Source: Apostichopus japonicus (lineage: Eukaryota > Echinodermata > Holothuroidea > Aspidochirotida > Stichopodidae). Taken from it: a DNA stretch of 64,000 nucleotides. Where the stretch lies: assembly GCF_037975245.1 (NCBI RefSeq), contig NC_092561.1:20333508-20397507 (forward strand), written 5' to 3'. The first letter of the stretch is position 1. Every line of letters begins with the position of its first letter. The translations under genes were made by a program, and so were the position numbers. A model generated the notes under the pieces. It did not search any database. It had not been told where the DNA came from and saw nothing but the letters and a program-made list of their open reading frames with translations. Shown here piece by piece: positions 1 through 13,200 of this stretch.

Positions 1-254
1 TCAATAGGAGAAAGGTTGAGAATCGTAGAGGTTAAGGTTAACAAAAATGAATATTCATTGATTATTCACAACAGTTTCTAGATAATATTCTTGTACCACA
101 TCGGTAAACTTGTTTGTGCTTTTATAGTTTCAAAAAATCAAAAACGTTTTGCTTTGATTGTTGTCTCCATCTTAAGGCTGGAGAATTATTTTGGTTTGTT
201 TTGTCAAGGTTTGTTCCAGTATAAAACTGTTATTTTCTTGTTTGTTTTATACAG

Positions 255-2969
255 AGATGGATGTACTTCAGTATGTTCTGTCTTGCACTGTTCAAGCATT
301 CCTGTGTTGCAGTCAACCTAAGGAGATTAAAGACCTTGAGGAAACTGTCTTAACGTTCATGAGGTTAGTTTTTGACCAATTTCACCATTCCCCACCCCCG
401 CATCCCCCAAACCAACCTCCAATCTTAACACTGCATATTGTATTGATGTATTGACTTTATGTCATTCTGACCAATCCAGGCATTATAACCTCACTTTATC
501 AAAAAAATTACCCCGACCAAATCCAGGTATTATATTCACTTTATCAGATACCCATAGTTTTAAGAGATTCGTGTGGATATAACAATTTGGATTTGACTAA
601 TCATCAAAGTCAGATTAAGAGAATTTTATTTTTGCTGTTGAAAACTGTTGAAGTTACTGTCTGATTTCAGCATTCCTGGTTCGGGTTTGTGTGAATTCTG
701 TGACAAGCTTGAATGGTTTGTTAATGAATGTTTAATTTATAAACTTTATGGTGGTTAGAACATCCTCTTAACTTTAGAAATTCACACAGAGTCATTTTTA
801 GAGGCTTAAGCTATCACATTTAGTTGTTTGGCATAAATATATTAGATAGTGGAGATGAACCCTCTCTTTGTCACAATTGGGTAGTACTACTTTTGATGAA
901 GAAAACATTAATTTTGATACCTAATAATTCTATTCTTTCCTTTTTTTAAATATTTTTACAAATTAGAGCCACCCCTTTCACTTCCTTCAAGCTTTGACCA
1001 GTGTCAGTTTTAAATCAATCTCATAGATAAGGAGGACTTAAATCTTATTCACAATTGAAATTACTTATGAAAAGGCAAACAATGGTTTGCATGATTTGAC
1101 CAATATTTTCCAATATGCTTTCATAATCAATATTTCCACAGGTTATATCCCACATCTGAACACATACTCACAGCGGCTGAATCCTGGTATTCAACGGCAA
1201 CATCTTGCGCTGTTACAGTGGACGCCAAGAAACTTGCAGAGCAATATCTTACCTTGCAAGAAAATTTGACTTCTTCAAGTTCGAAGGTAAAACAATTGTA
1301 AATCTAAATAAAACAAAGCTGTTAGCACACTGCTTATCCACTATAGAGCCTGTGTAAGAGAATGTGCAAAAATAAGTTGGGCCTGACATTTTGATCCTAG
1401 CAGGATCTTCTTCAGATGCGTGTTTTGTTTGTTTTTTTCTGCCACATTTCTGAAAAGAGTTTTTATAATTCCAGGTTTAGGCTACATCACACTATTTGAA
1501 TTTCAGTAATCATAAAGAAGATAGAGCCTCAAGGTTAATAGTGGATACGCAGCTTCTGAGAAGCGGTGTGGAAGTTGTTATTAATTAGTTATTACATTCT
1601 TTGCAAAAAGAAAGAAGACACACTTTATTCAGAACTTCTGTTCAAAGGTTTTCTTTTCTTAATGACTCTGGTGGGAACAATCAGAGATTGCTTTAAAATT
1701 CTTTACAGCAGATGGCGGATTCCTGCAATAGTAAGGTCTAAAGATCTAAGGTCTCTGGTCTAAAACTATGCTCAACATGTTGCAAATGATTGGGCAGAAG
1801 CTCCAAGCTGCCTTGCCTTGGCAGATTTTAACTGTGGTGGGTAAGAAATCTGTCAGTGACTTGCATTGCTAGAGGTGTCACAGTCACCATGTCACACTGT
1901 CACAGTCTGTTGTATTAATAGTTTATTCTTATACAGTCAAGCTTGAGTTTGCAAAATTTTTAATATGATTGTTTTTGTGTTTGATCTAGGTGAGACTGCT
2001 GACCCTGAGGATTCTCTCATACATCCCTGTAACGTTACCTGAGCTTCCAGATGCGGTAAGTTTGACATGAAAATTAATTATATAATTCATCTTTAAGAAA
2101 CGGTTTTGAAGAGAGTCTTAGACACAAACAAACAAATGGTAAGAATTCCAGTGACTTTAGAATCACAAGTCCAAAGCATTGCTTAGTGTGATCAAAGAAC
2201 TTACTAAGATGGTTTCAAGTGGAAAGACCATTAGAATTTAAGAATCAATCCTTTGTCAATGTCAATTTATAACTAGCTTTTCAGCTGATGCATTTGTTGG
2301 TCAAACTCGATGAATTAAGAGGTTTGCATTAATCGACCTTCTTCTTGTTGGATTCAGTTGGTAGAGCATGCTCATATTTGTTTCCTTTTGTTTACAGCCG
2401 AGAGGCCAGATTTCAGTGCTTCAGATATGCCAGAATGCAGAGGAGGTTCCCCTGACCCTTGACACTTACAGGGAGAAGTTGATGCACCTTAGAAAACTAG
2501 AATTTGAAGCTGTGAAGCCAAGCTTGCCAGATGACTTTGATTGCTCTGAAGTAAATAATTCACTATTTGCAAATATATGTTATTGATAACAGTATTAGCA
2601 TGTGTCTTGTGTTAGTTCATATTATATCACATTATAAATGTAACACTGCAAAACTTGATGCTGTTTCCACGGTGAAGAGAAATAACACTGCAACATTGGA
2701 ATATTTCCCAACGACATCAAACAGTAATTACCACCGCAGATTTCTTGAAATAAAGGATCGACTGGACATGATTTTTGTATAACACAATCAGAATGATCTC
2801 TTTGGAATGAAAATCGTTAACTAATTACTCGTCAGTGTCTATATTTCATAACTGGCAATAATCTTAATTTCCAACTTCTCTTTTAACTTCAGGTTGCACT
2901 GAGATACTTGATGGGTATGCTTCATGTCAACTTGCAGTTGCTATGGGAACCAGTCATCGACCTTATCAA
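255..2969 (+). CDS. UTP20: UTP20 exons, block 1 (six exons)
   Basis: Exons 255-363, 1142-1286, about 1798-1836, 1990-2055, 2398-2550 and 2893-2969. The first two join across an AG|G arginine codon and encode a weakly conserved helical stretch. The third is the least certain. Its acceptor at 1796-1797 keeps phase 0 and gives KLQAALPWQILTV, while a longer version starting near 1751 would break phase. A further micro-exon between 1287 and 1798 cannot be excluded. The fourth reads VRLLTLRILSYIPV. The fifth and sixth carry the highly conserved LTLDTYREKLMHLRKLEF and ALRYLMGMLHVNLQLLWEPV. The introns are AT-rich. One, at 1380-1421, carries a copy of the foldback family described separately. Confidence 0.85.
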
Positions 2970-5900
2970 GTGAGTATGGTTTGAGTTGAGTGAGTTCATA
3001 TTTGTGGAACTTGTATCAATCTGTAGAAATGTTGAAGTTTAATATGGAAAAACATAAGGAAAATCCTCATTTGGAAACTTTTTTTCTGATATGATATGGC
3101 TTACTTACTGGAGCGAGTGTTTTTAAGAAGTGTGAGATAAAGTAAAAGGTATAAATCAAACTGTGGTGAAGAGTTATGGCAACAGCATGTCATGTGTGGG
3201 CCTCATTTATGTTCGGTTCAGCATACACCATTTAAAGAGTCACAATAGATAGGTTAACTATATAGGTAGCCTAACATTAGTTCATCATTAGTGTGTAGGC
3301 TTTGTAGTAAACAGTAAGATTGTTTTAATCTTGAAGAGGTATGAAATTTCATTTTGTTCCAAAGCATGGGAACCATGTCACTACTATGGTTGGGCATGTT
3401 TTACTTTAGTTTGTTGTACATGAAGGTTGGGTGTCTTTATGTCTTCAAACAGCTGCTTGGCTAGGATTGAAAAGGCACCCTAGCTGTTGTAATCACATAC
3501 AGTATTTTGTTTTCATTCTAACAATAGGTTTTCCAATAAGGGAAGCCATTTCATTTCATATAAGAAAATAGAAAGTTATTTTCTAAGTTAATAAAAGAAG
3601 TGATTGTCTTGTTTTAGGTCCCATGCCTATGGAATGGATAAGAACAAGTTCTGGTCGATTTATCGGTCTTTGCTGCTGCAAGCATCTTCCGAGCTAAAAA
3701 CACTCAAGCCGCATATACCTCATAGAAACCGCAGGAAATCTCTGGTCACCGTGGAAACAGCCAAACCCCAGAATTTAGCAGATTTGTTGCAAGACTCATT
3801 GAAAGCCAGAATGTCGACGACGGACAGACCAGATCCGATCAACTTCAGAAATCTTCTATGGAAGGCCATGGCAACGTTTCCAGACAGAGTTGAAAAGAAG
3901 ACCAGAGATCTAGTACCAATGCTCCTCGACTTTGTAAAGTAAGTGAGAACGTCACAGGATGTCAGTATTATTCATCCTACATGTGTTGAATCTGTATGTT
4001 GTGTTGGTTTCATAGTAGAGCTCTCATTAAAGGAAAGATAGATTTAATTGTTGAAGTGCTGCAAAGTTGCTGAAGTAATGAATAAAGAAATTGGGATAAA
4101 TGCGTGTTGGTGAATATTGTATGAAGAGTCTTTATGGTAATTTATACATAGTGCTTTGTTCCACACAACTGAGATAAAATATCAATCAATCAATCAATCA
4201 GAAGACATTTATATATCGCCAAAGTCAACAGAAATTGTTCAAAGGCGCTATTAGCCTTGGTCATAGGTAACTTGTCACACCTACACACCAAAGTGTGCGC
4301 AATTCAATCAATCTCTCCTGGGCACCACAGTGCACCACAACCACGTGTCTCCCGGGGGACTTCCCATAGGGTGCAGCCAGAAACCGGCGCACGCAACTAT
4401 ATTTACAAGTTACCTCGCAAGTCCCCATTTATACACCTGGGTGAAGAGAGGCAGTGGAGATAAAGTGCCTTGCCCAAGGACACAACGTAATGATCTGGCC
4501 AGGGCTCGAACCTGTAATGCTTAGATCACCAGTCCACTGCCTTAACCACTTGACCACAACGCTCTCTAATACTGTTAGTTGAGTCACTGACCCAAGTAAT
4601 GTCTTGAAAATTATTATTGTTAAAGGCTTTCCTCGATATTAAATTGAATATACTCCTTGCAACTTTTACTTTGTACAAAATAAATTGATTTTAACTGTCA
4701 TTAAGAGCTCTTATTTTCATGGCATGCAAGAAACGCTCTCAGAAAATTTGTGTGAAAAAGTACACAACATTAAGAAATTTTCCCCGAAAAGGAAGCAGAC
4801 ATCTTGACTTTTGTTACTCCTCAACCTACCAGGAATGAATACAACATGATGGAGACATTCTTGGCTCCATCTCAGGATATCTCTAAGAAGACAGAAGATA
4901 AGAACTTGGATGAAACAGAGGATGACGCTGATGAAGAAGGAGAAGAAGAGGAAGAAAAAGGCCAAGGAACTTACTCCAAAGCAAAGTTACAAAAGTAAGC
5001 GAAACCATTCAAGTGAATATGTAGTTATGAGATATAATACTTGTAAGAATCCTCAAACTTGTGGATATGGTTCGTCTGGATAGTGAATTGTGGAATTAAA
5101 GGGGTTCGATCTGTTCTTCAATTTTATCGGCGTCGGTTGCACAGCAGAGATGACGGATGGCATGGTTTCCTCATGGTCTGTAAAATATGAAAAACCTCTC
5201 TTTTAAGTCTTGGAGGTGAAGTGAAGTCTAGAAAAGAAGGAAAAATCTCTTTGTTTGAACACTTCTTTTTAAAAAATATAACTTATGCAAGTAAGATTTT
5301 TAAGAAGTTTTAAGAATTTATTTGCATAAATCATACTGGTGCAAGAAATATGACTACATCCTATCATGTTTGGGGTTCATGGCTCACAAGAAATTAATGA
5401 GTGGTGGTTAGTATACAATTGTAAGGCTTTCTGTAGGTAGCCTAACATGCATGCATTACTGTGTAGGCTTCATAGTAAACTGTAAGATATTTAATAGGCA
5501 GGGAATTTCATGGGATGGGGTGCCTTCACCTCCCTCCATATTTGAAGCAGTGGTGAACTCTTGTGCATCTGATGGGGACATGAACGGGGCAGTCCTTGGT
5601 TCAGTAATGGCTGCATTAATTACATGCCAGCGCTGCAAATTTTTTTCTAATATAGGTTTAAATTCTATTTAAGATTCATAATTTAACTCAGACTTGATTT
5701 TCTTATCGGATGAATGAAAATAATTCTTTCTTCAGATATGTTATGCATAACTGAGGTTTTAATGATATTTCCTTTTCAGGTCTCTGGTGATACTTCTGCA
5801 GCTGTTTAGTAAATTCAGGAACCCCAAAGCATTCTTCCAGGAGAACAAAATGAGGGAATTATTCTTTCGTGTAAGTCAAGAGAGTTTAACAGATTGTCAA

Positions 5901-8900
5901 CTTTGAACAGATCAAGTACAGCAATTATCTTATCATGAGTAAAATGTTAAGTCCAAATTTAATTAAAGATGTTTTTTTCTAATTAGGCATTTTTCTTCAT
6001 ATGAAATAGTGCAATTGTAACTGTAACTGTTTTTCAGTCAATGTAAAGTTTAATTAATACCAATCACCAGGAAGTATGTGTTGTGTGACTTTAGGCCTCG
6101 AAAAGCCCAGACAGATCAAAACATGGTACACCAAGGAGAAGCGATCAGGAAACAGGGTGCTTTGGTCAATTAACAACTTTTTAACTTGGCGTGCGATCAG
6201 CGCGGTCATTGCGAAGTATAATCAGCGAACGCCATGGAGTATAAAACTTGGGCGATTTTAGGGCTCATAGATATATGGGTCATTGCTAGTCGGGGAAAAA
6301 TTGGAACGTGATGGGGTTTGAGAAGGAGGAGGAGGGAGTAGGAGGGTGCAAGGACATCTGCAAATACAAGAACTGTTTGCACCGCAGATAAGGTCCTCCA
6401 CATGTTTTATATCAACAGCTCCTGTCCAGCTCGAATGCCTCGGTGCAGAAGGTCACCCTGGACTGTGTGATGACCTACAAATTCAAATATCTTCAGCCTT
6501 ACGTGGAGCAGTTCTCTGCCCTGATGGAAGACAAGTCCTTCACGGACGCTCTCCTGCTCTTCAACATCGACGAAGAATCGGGCTTGATCGAGGACCACCA
6601 TCGCGACGGACTCCTGCCTGTTCTCTTCAGGTTTGATAGCTTCTTTGACATTAATTCAGCAAGATTTTTAATTATGTTTTGGTAATGGCAGGTTTGCTGG
6701 CATTTCCAACAGGTATAATAGAGCAGAAAATAGAGAAACACAGGTGTGTGTCGTAAGACTGAATTGTTTACACTTGCCAATTGGGGGTCTCTCCCATGTT
6801 TTTAAGTGAGGGCAATGTAATATCAGTTCTAATGTAAGTGGTTAACTTTATACTGGTTAATATAGATGTCGAACTTGAATCAACAAGATTTCATTAAATT
6901 CCTCACAGGCTGCGCACATGCCTAATGAACTTGCATACCGGACCTGGTGGATGAACGAATAGTTCATGGTTCCACTTTTTTCCAAACAAAGAACGTCCTT
7001 TTACAAAAACACAAAGTGAGGTGTTTTAAACAATGAGCTTGATTTGAAACTTGGAAAATATGTTTCAAAAGATCTCTTCTTAAATAACTACAGAATGATT
7101 TAATTGTATGTACTTCTAGTGACCAGCTCATGGTACTGTTATGATCTGGGGCCATGGACTGCAGGACTTGTCAAGTTTCACAGAACTACGTAGGACAGAT
7201 ATGAGATGATACTCTGCTGATTTTGGGCTTGGCCAGAGAGCTCCATCAGCCAAACTTATTTCCCTAAATTATAAGACCAAAATAAACAAACACAGATCAT
7301 GCTTCAAGTTTAAAATTGTAGAGTGTAATGGGTGCATGCTCAAGTCTTCTCTTTATGTGTCCAAGGGACTACTACTACTACTGAGTAAAGAGAGGCAATG
7401 TAACGATCTGGACTCGAACCTGCAAGCCTTAGATCACAACTCCACTGCCTTAACCATTTGACCACAATGCTCTCTCTAATATATATTCTGATTTGATTTG
7501 GACCATGTTTAGTTTGGAGAGCTTTCATGCTATAACATTCATATCTCTGCTGTTATTTCTGTGGTCGTTGCAAACGCGATCAGTTTTTTATTTTCTTTGA
7601 TTCTTGCATCACCTACCTGTTACTTTTTTAGATCTGTCAAGATCTCACTTAACAATAATTCCGTCGTTTCATCTTTCAGAATACTTTACGGTAAAATGCT
7701 GAGTCGTGCCGGAGCAGGTCCCCAGGGTAAGAGCGGAGTCAGTTTCCGGAGATCCTTGATTCTGAGATTCCTAGGTGGATCGAAAGAGGCTGAAATGAAG
7801 ATATTTCTAGATCTCATCTTTGAACCATTTATGAGTATGCTGGACGGTAAGTCAACAGTCTGATATATTGGTAGCATTTTGTCATCTGCCAAGGTTTTCG
7901 ATTTAAGAAACTCTATTTAATGCATAACTCTTATATTTGTTTTGTATCAGAGAACTCTAACTCTCATATTTTTTTGGTATGTTTTTATGATATCGCTAGT
8001 AATTCAAAAGAGAAATGCTAAGATGCAACTTACAAGGCCTGGGAAGTGCCATTTTCAGTGATCTGGGAGGTATTTTCAGCAATTTTTTTGGGCAAATTCC
8101 TTGCTACACGCCTGATGGCGTAACGTTTTTCTTACGCACGATTTATGATCTGATATTTTTCAGAGGACTGCTCCAGCATGTTGAAGAAGTCTCTGGAGGC
8201 CTTGGACATTTCTAGTGTCATTCCACTCCGCAGACAATACAGGTAAACTGGCAATAAGAAGGAATCGATATGCAGGGAGTAATTTATCCAGTATCAATGA
8301 ATGCTATGGTCCAATTGCTATACTAGTTCAGAGATGTACAGCAGTTTGTTTTACATAGGAACCATATTATTTTATGAAGAGACGAAAACACAGCTTTTAA
8401 AACTGAACTTTGAACTCTTAAATTATTCCCTGAAATGTTTATGTGACCCATTCCTTTCGAACTTAAGGATATGGGGAAAAAATATTACATACTCAGTTCT
8501 TTATACTTATAAAAGATTAAACAATGTTGAATATATTTAATTTTGGTTTCTTGGAATATGATGTTTTTGAGGGATAAAAGAGGGTTTAACGTTTCATGTT
8601 GATGAGCAAGACCCTTTGAAAGTTTTGTTTTAATCTGTAAAATGTTTTGTAGTGTTGATCATCCTCTCAGGGATAGTACATAGAATTGGTAGCATGGATA
8701 ATGCACATTAACTATTGTATCATAGTATGAACCAATATATTTATCCATAGTACAATGTAATAATACACCTATGTAACAGTTAGTATTGTTAGTATGTGTG
8801 TTACTAACACTGTTATATAGATATCAATTGTATTGTTCCCCAAGTGTATAACATAATAGAATGTAGGTATGTTAAACGAGGATTTGAGAATGTTTTGAAT

Positions 8901-9633
8901 AATGTTTAATATATGTTTCTGATTATTTTAGCATCTTGGAGACGTGTGGGATACTGTTCAGTAGAGTGGGACATCTGATTGGTTCTTATAATTCAACCAT
9001 TCTGCATATATTAATTTCCATGGCAGCAAACTATAACAGTCTTTTGGAAAAGAGAGATGAGGTAAGCAAATGATGTAGCTGCTGCTTAACCATAAGGGGG
9101 AGGAGGGTAGGGGTGAGGCGGGGGGTCAAAAGTTTAGGGGATTGACTTCCCACTTGTTGAATTTGATGGACAAACAATGTTGCATTTTCTACATGACTCT
9201 GTCACAGTCTGATATTTAGCATTATTCATAAAAATTGCAAAAATAGAGAAGGGGGAGGTGTGAGGGACTTTGACACTTGTTGATGGAAAAGATCAATTAA
9301 AGCTGCATTTTGGATCCAGATGTGTGTCAAGGACAAATCATGCTGGAATATAGTTCACATGGAAGTTAAAGAACAGTTTCAATATTTGAGTCATAATAAT
9401 TAACAAGACAATGGAACCAAGAATGGCTTTGCATGTCAGACATTAAACAAACTTTTAAATGTCAATATTTAAAGAAAGTGAGTTACTATATGAAACATAA
9501 TCTCACACCTTTTTGAAATATATTTTATAAATAAATATAATGTGGTTGCTATGGGCACAGAGGTCAAAGGTCAAATGTATATTTTTGTCAAACAATTCCT
9601 ACTAAACGGTTTGCTGGCGATGAGATAAAATAA

Positions 9634-9675
<42 letters not shown>

Positions 9676-10042
9676 TTATTTATTTATTGATATGTGCAAC
9701 TTAGTGGCTTAATGTGACAAGAATATGTACCCTTTCAAACAACAAAATCATCCATGTGCCACTTAATCGAATAAAACCAGCTATCTGACATCATCTTTAT
9801 TTTTCAGTTACAACCTCATGCCATAAAGCAGTTGAAGAACCTGCGACAGAGTGCGGTCAATCGGCTGGAACAGTTCTCAGAGGTATACGATGAGTACCCG
9901 TACACCTCCGATGAGATTGACAGTCTGTTTGAAGGTGTGGTCTGGCCGCAGCTGGACAGGCTTCAGAATGAGGGACTGGCTGGTCCTACACCGTTATTGA
10001 AACTATTCCATCAGTGGAGCAAGCAGCCCAGGTTAGTGGAAA

Positions 10043-10078
<36 letters not shown>

Positions 10079-10195
10079 TCACGATGTAGACAGTCCAGCA
10101 CAGACTGGACAAGCTCTAAAGTAGGTACTGGCTGGGCCTACATCATTTGATTGAAGCTGTTTTATCAAATGAGTAAGCAGCACAGGTTAGTGGAA

Positions 10196-10229
<34 letters not shown>

Positions 10230-13200
10230 TATACCTCTGAAGATGTAAACAGTCCAGTATAGACTGGACAAGCTCCCACCTAAGTAGGTACTACAGCAGC
10301 TGGGCCTACATCATTTGTTTGCAACTATTTTATCAATTGAGCAAGCAGCCCAGGTATGGTGGATTTGTGGAGATTGTAAGGTGTGGTAACATGCCCAAGG
10401 CAATCAACTTCTAGTCTAAGGGTGACAGGTTGGCTTGGACCAACATGTTTTTTATCCTTAGGCAAGGCTGCCTAATAAGCACACACTGCTGATTGTCACC
10501 CATTGGGGGACCTTGGAGGTAACATGTAAATAAAGTTGCATGTGGACTGGATTGTGACTGCTTCCTATGAGATGTCTCGCCAAGTAGTTGGAGTGGGCAT
10601 GCACGGTCAGCCATCTTTAACCTTAAACTCATCACAGTCGTTTTTTAAAATTTAGATAAATTTTCAAATAATTGTAATACTCTGCAATTTCTTTTTTTCA
10701 TGTTACACATAGGGTTATTTTGTTATTTAAATAATTCTTCCCCTCTAGCTCATTTTTGTGACTGTTAAGGTATCTTAAAAGTTTGTGTCTTTGTCCTAAC
10801 TTTCCTCCCTCAGTACGGCTTACTATTTACTAATACATGTTCCTTTTATGACATCCAACCATTTTCCCAAGGCTGCACATTCTACTCGCAAAGCATCACC
10901 CGACTCAAGCAGACCTGTATCCTATCCCAGGATGCATTGCACTGCTATCCTCCAGTCTCGCTGCTCCAACGGTGGTTGCCATGGTGATGGAGGTGATCTA
11001 CAACTTGCTCAATTTGGAAGAGTCTGACCCGAGTGAAGATGATGATGTCGCCCCCCTTCCTGTGAATGATGTCATACCTATGTCAGAGGTCAAAGTACCC
11101 AGTGAAGAAGGTAAACTTTATAGATGGTCTTGATAATTCCATTTGACCATTTCTTGAGAATTTTCCTTTTAACAAGGCTGATTATTATGTACTGTTCAGT
11201 TTCTTTCATAGTTATGGTTTATTAATATGTTTCTGTAGATTTGGATTTCACATTGAGTTGTTGCATTAATCTGTCCAAGCTTTGTAATATATAGGTCTAA
11301 ACATAATTGGTTAACTCTGAGTGTAACAGAGTGAGCTATGCGGTTACAATATTAGAACGGTAGAGGTTTTTTTATATTTTTTTATAATTGTAACATGCCA
11401 CCATCAGACAATGTCATAATACAATGGAACAATGTGGAATAATATTGGTGCTGTTGCCAAGTGGATAAGGGTGGTGGTATTTTGAAGCAATCAGGCTTAG
11501 CAATCATGAGCTTCTGGGTTTGATACCCGGCAAATCATAGTAAGGTGGGTTTTTCATCCAAGAGCAAACTACGGTTTTCCCATCTGAAATAACTTTCTAA
11601 ATCGAGATTCCAAATTTCAGTTAAAACGTTGAAGTGAAAGCCACCCGACGTGTTAGTTGTAATCCGTAAGCCCTTGTGGGTTTCTCCCACATTTGTGGTA
11701 GCTTAAGCGTCGTTAAAATAACTGCAGATTATTATTATTATTATTATATTATAATGTTGCAGAGGAGCTTTGTGGAGGGCTGGATTCCCTGACTTTTTTG
11801 TCATAACATTGCAGTGTACTTAGTTTGGCATGTTGCATATACTTGGTTTGTAAAATATCACAGGAAGTACTTTGTAATAATGCAAGATTTAATAGAACAT
11901 TCACAGACCAGATGGGAATAAGAAAAGATAATTTTTAATAATAATGAATAATTTTCATTGCATGCAGTTATGAAATTACCATCTATGGATCTCACAGGCC
12001 TGTGTCATATTTTTGGTCAATTTCGTAATTAATTGGTTTTCTTTGTCTTTTACCAGTTGTGGCATCGTTTGGAATCCGTCTAATTCATCCATTTGTATCT
12101 CCTATCCTACAATACCTAAAAACTGCTGTGAAGCCAAGGAAAACAAGATTTGAACTTCCTCTGAAGGAGATTAATCTGCTTTCAAAGTAAGTAGCAATAC
12201 ACAAAATGAGCAATACAGTTTATAAACATATTGTGAGAAGCTGTCTCCCCTTGCTGACGGTGAAACAAGAAAATACATCAACACTGAAGCTATCAACCTA
12301 TATGTTGGCAGGCATAAAGGTACTCTAACAGCAGCCTAAGCTTAATCTTGCAATGATAATTCCTACACTATAAAGAGTATTTCTGTGATAGTAAAGTAGT
12401 TATGTCTTCTGTAGCAGACAGACTTTACTACTCAAGTATCTTCCAGATATCTTACACATTCTGAATTTACATAGTTTTATTGAGCAATACAGTTTAAAAA
12501 CACATTTTGTGAAGCTGTGCATTAATATCCACTCCCTGTGGCTTCCATGAAACAATAGAAACACATCAACACTGAAGATAGCAACCTAAATGTTGGCAGG
12601 CATAATGGTACTCCAAACAGCAGCCTAAGCTTAAATCTTGCAAAGGGCAATCCAACACTATAAAGAGTATTTCTGTGATAGTAAAGCAATTATGTCTTCT
12701 GTAGCAGACTTACTTTACTACTCCAGTATCTTTAAGATATCTTAAACATTCTGATTTGTTGAAGTTTTATTGAGCAATACAAATTAAATATATATTTTGT
12801 GAAGCTGTGAACTGAAACCCTCTCCCCTTGGGGATCATGGAACAAGAGAAAAACATCAACACTGAAGATAGGAACCTAATTGTTGGCAAGGATAAAGGTA
12901 CTCCAAACAGCAGCCTTAGCTTAAATCTTGCAATGAACATTCCAACTCTATAAAGAGTATTTCTGTGTTAGTAAAGCAATTACATCTTCTGTAGCAGACT
13001 GACTCTACTACTCTGATACCTTCAAGTTATCTTAAACATTCTGATTTGTCGTAGTTTTATTTTTTCTTTCCTTATCTTTCCTACTACAGGTTATCATTAT
13101 TTGTTGAGGATCCAGTTCAAAGCTCCAACCTTATTTCTCTTCTTCTACCATACCTGGAGAAAACCAAAGACAAGCATGAGGTGAGTGAACTTTATTACCA

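Noticed and set aside
4495-4568. Possible tRNA gene on the minus strand
   Set aside because: A and B boxes are present but no proper cloverleaf or acceptor stem closes, and it continues into a SINE body with a retroposition tail.
6076-6403. Open frames on both strands in a GC-richer patch of a UTP20 intron
   Set aside because: No match to UTP20 or to a transposon protein; perhaps an unclassified repeat, but nothing to support a call.
12205-13065. CRISPR-like regular repeats
   Set aside because: Units are 274-291 bp without spacers, and the host is an animal intron; a simple tandem duplication.
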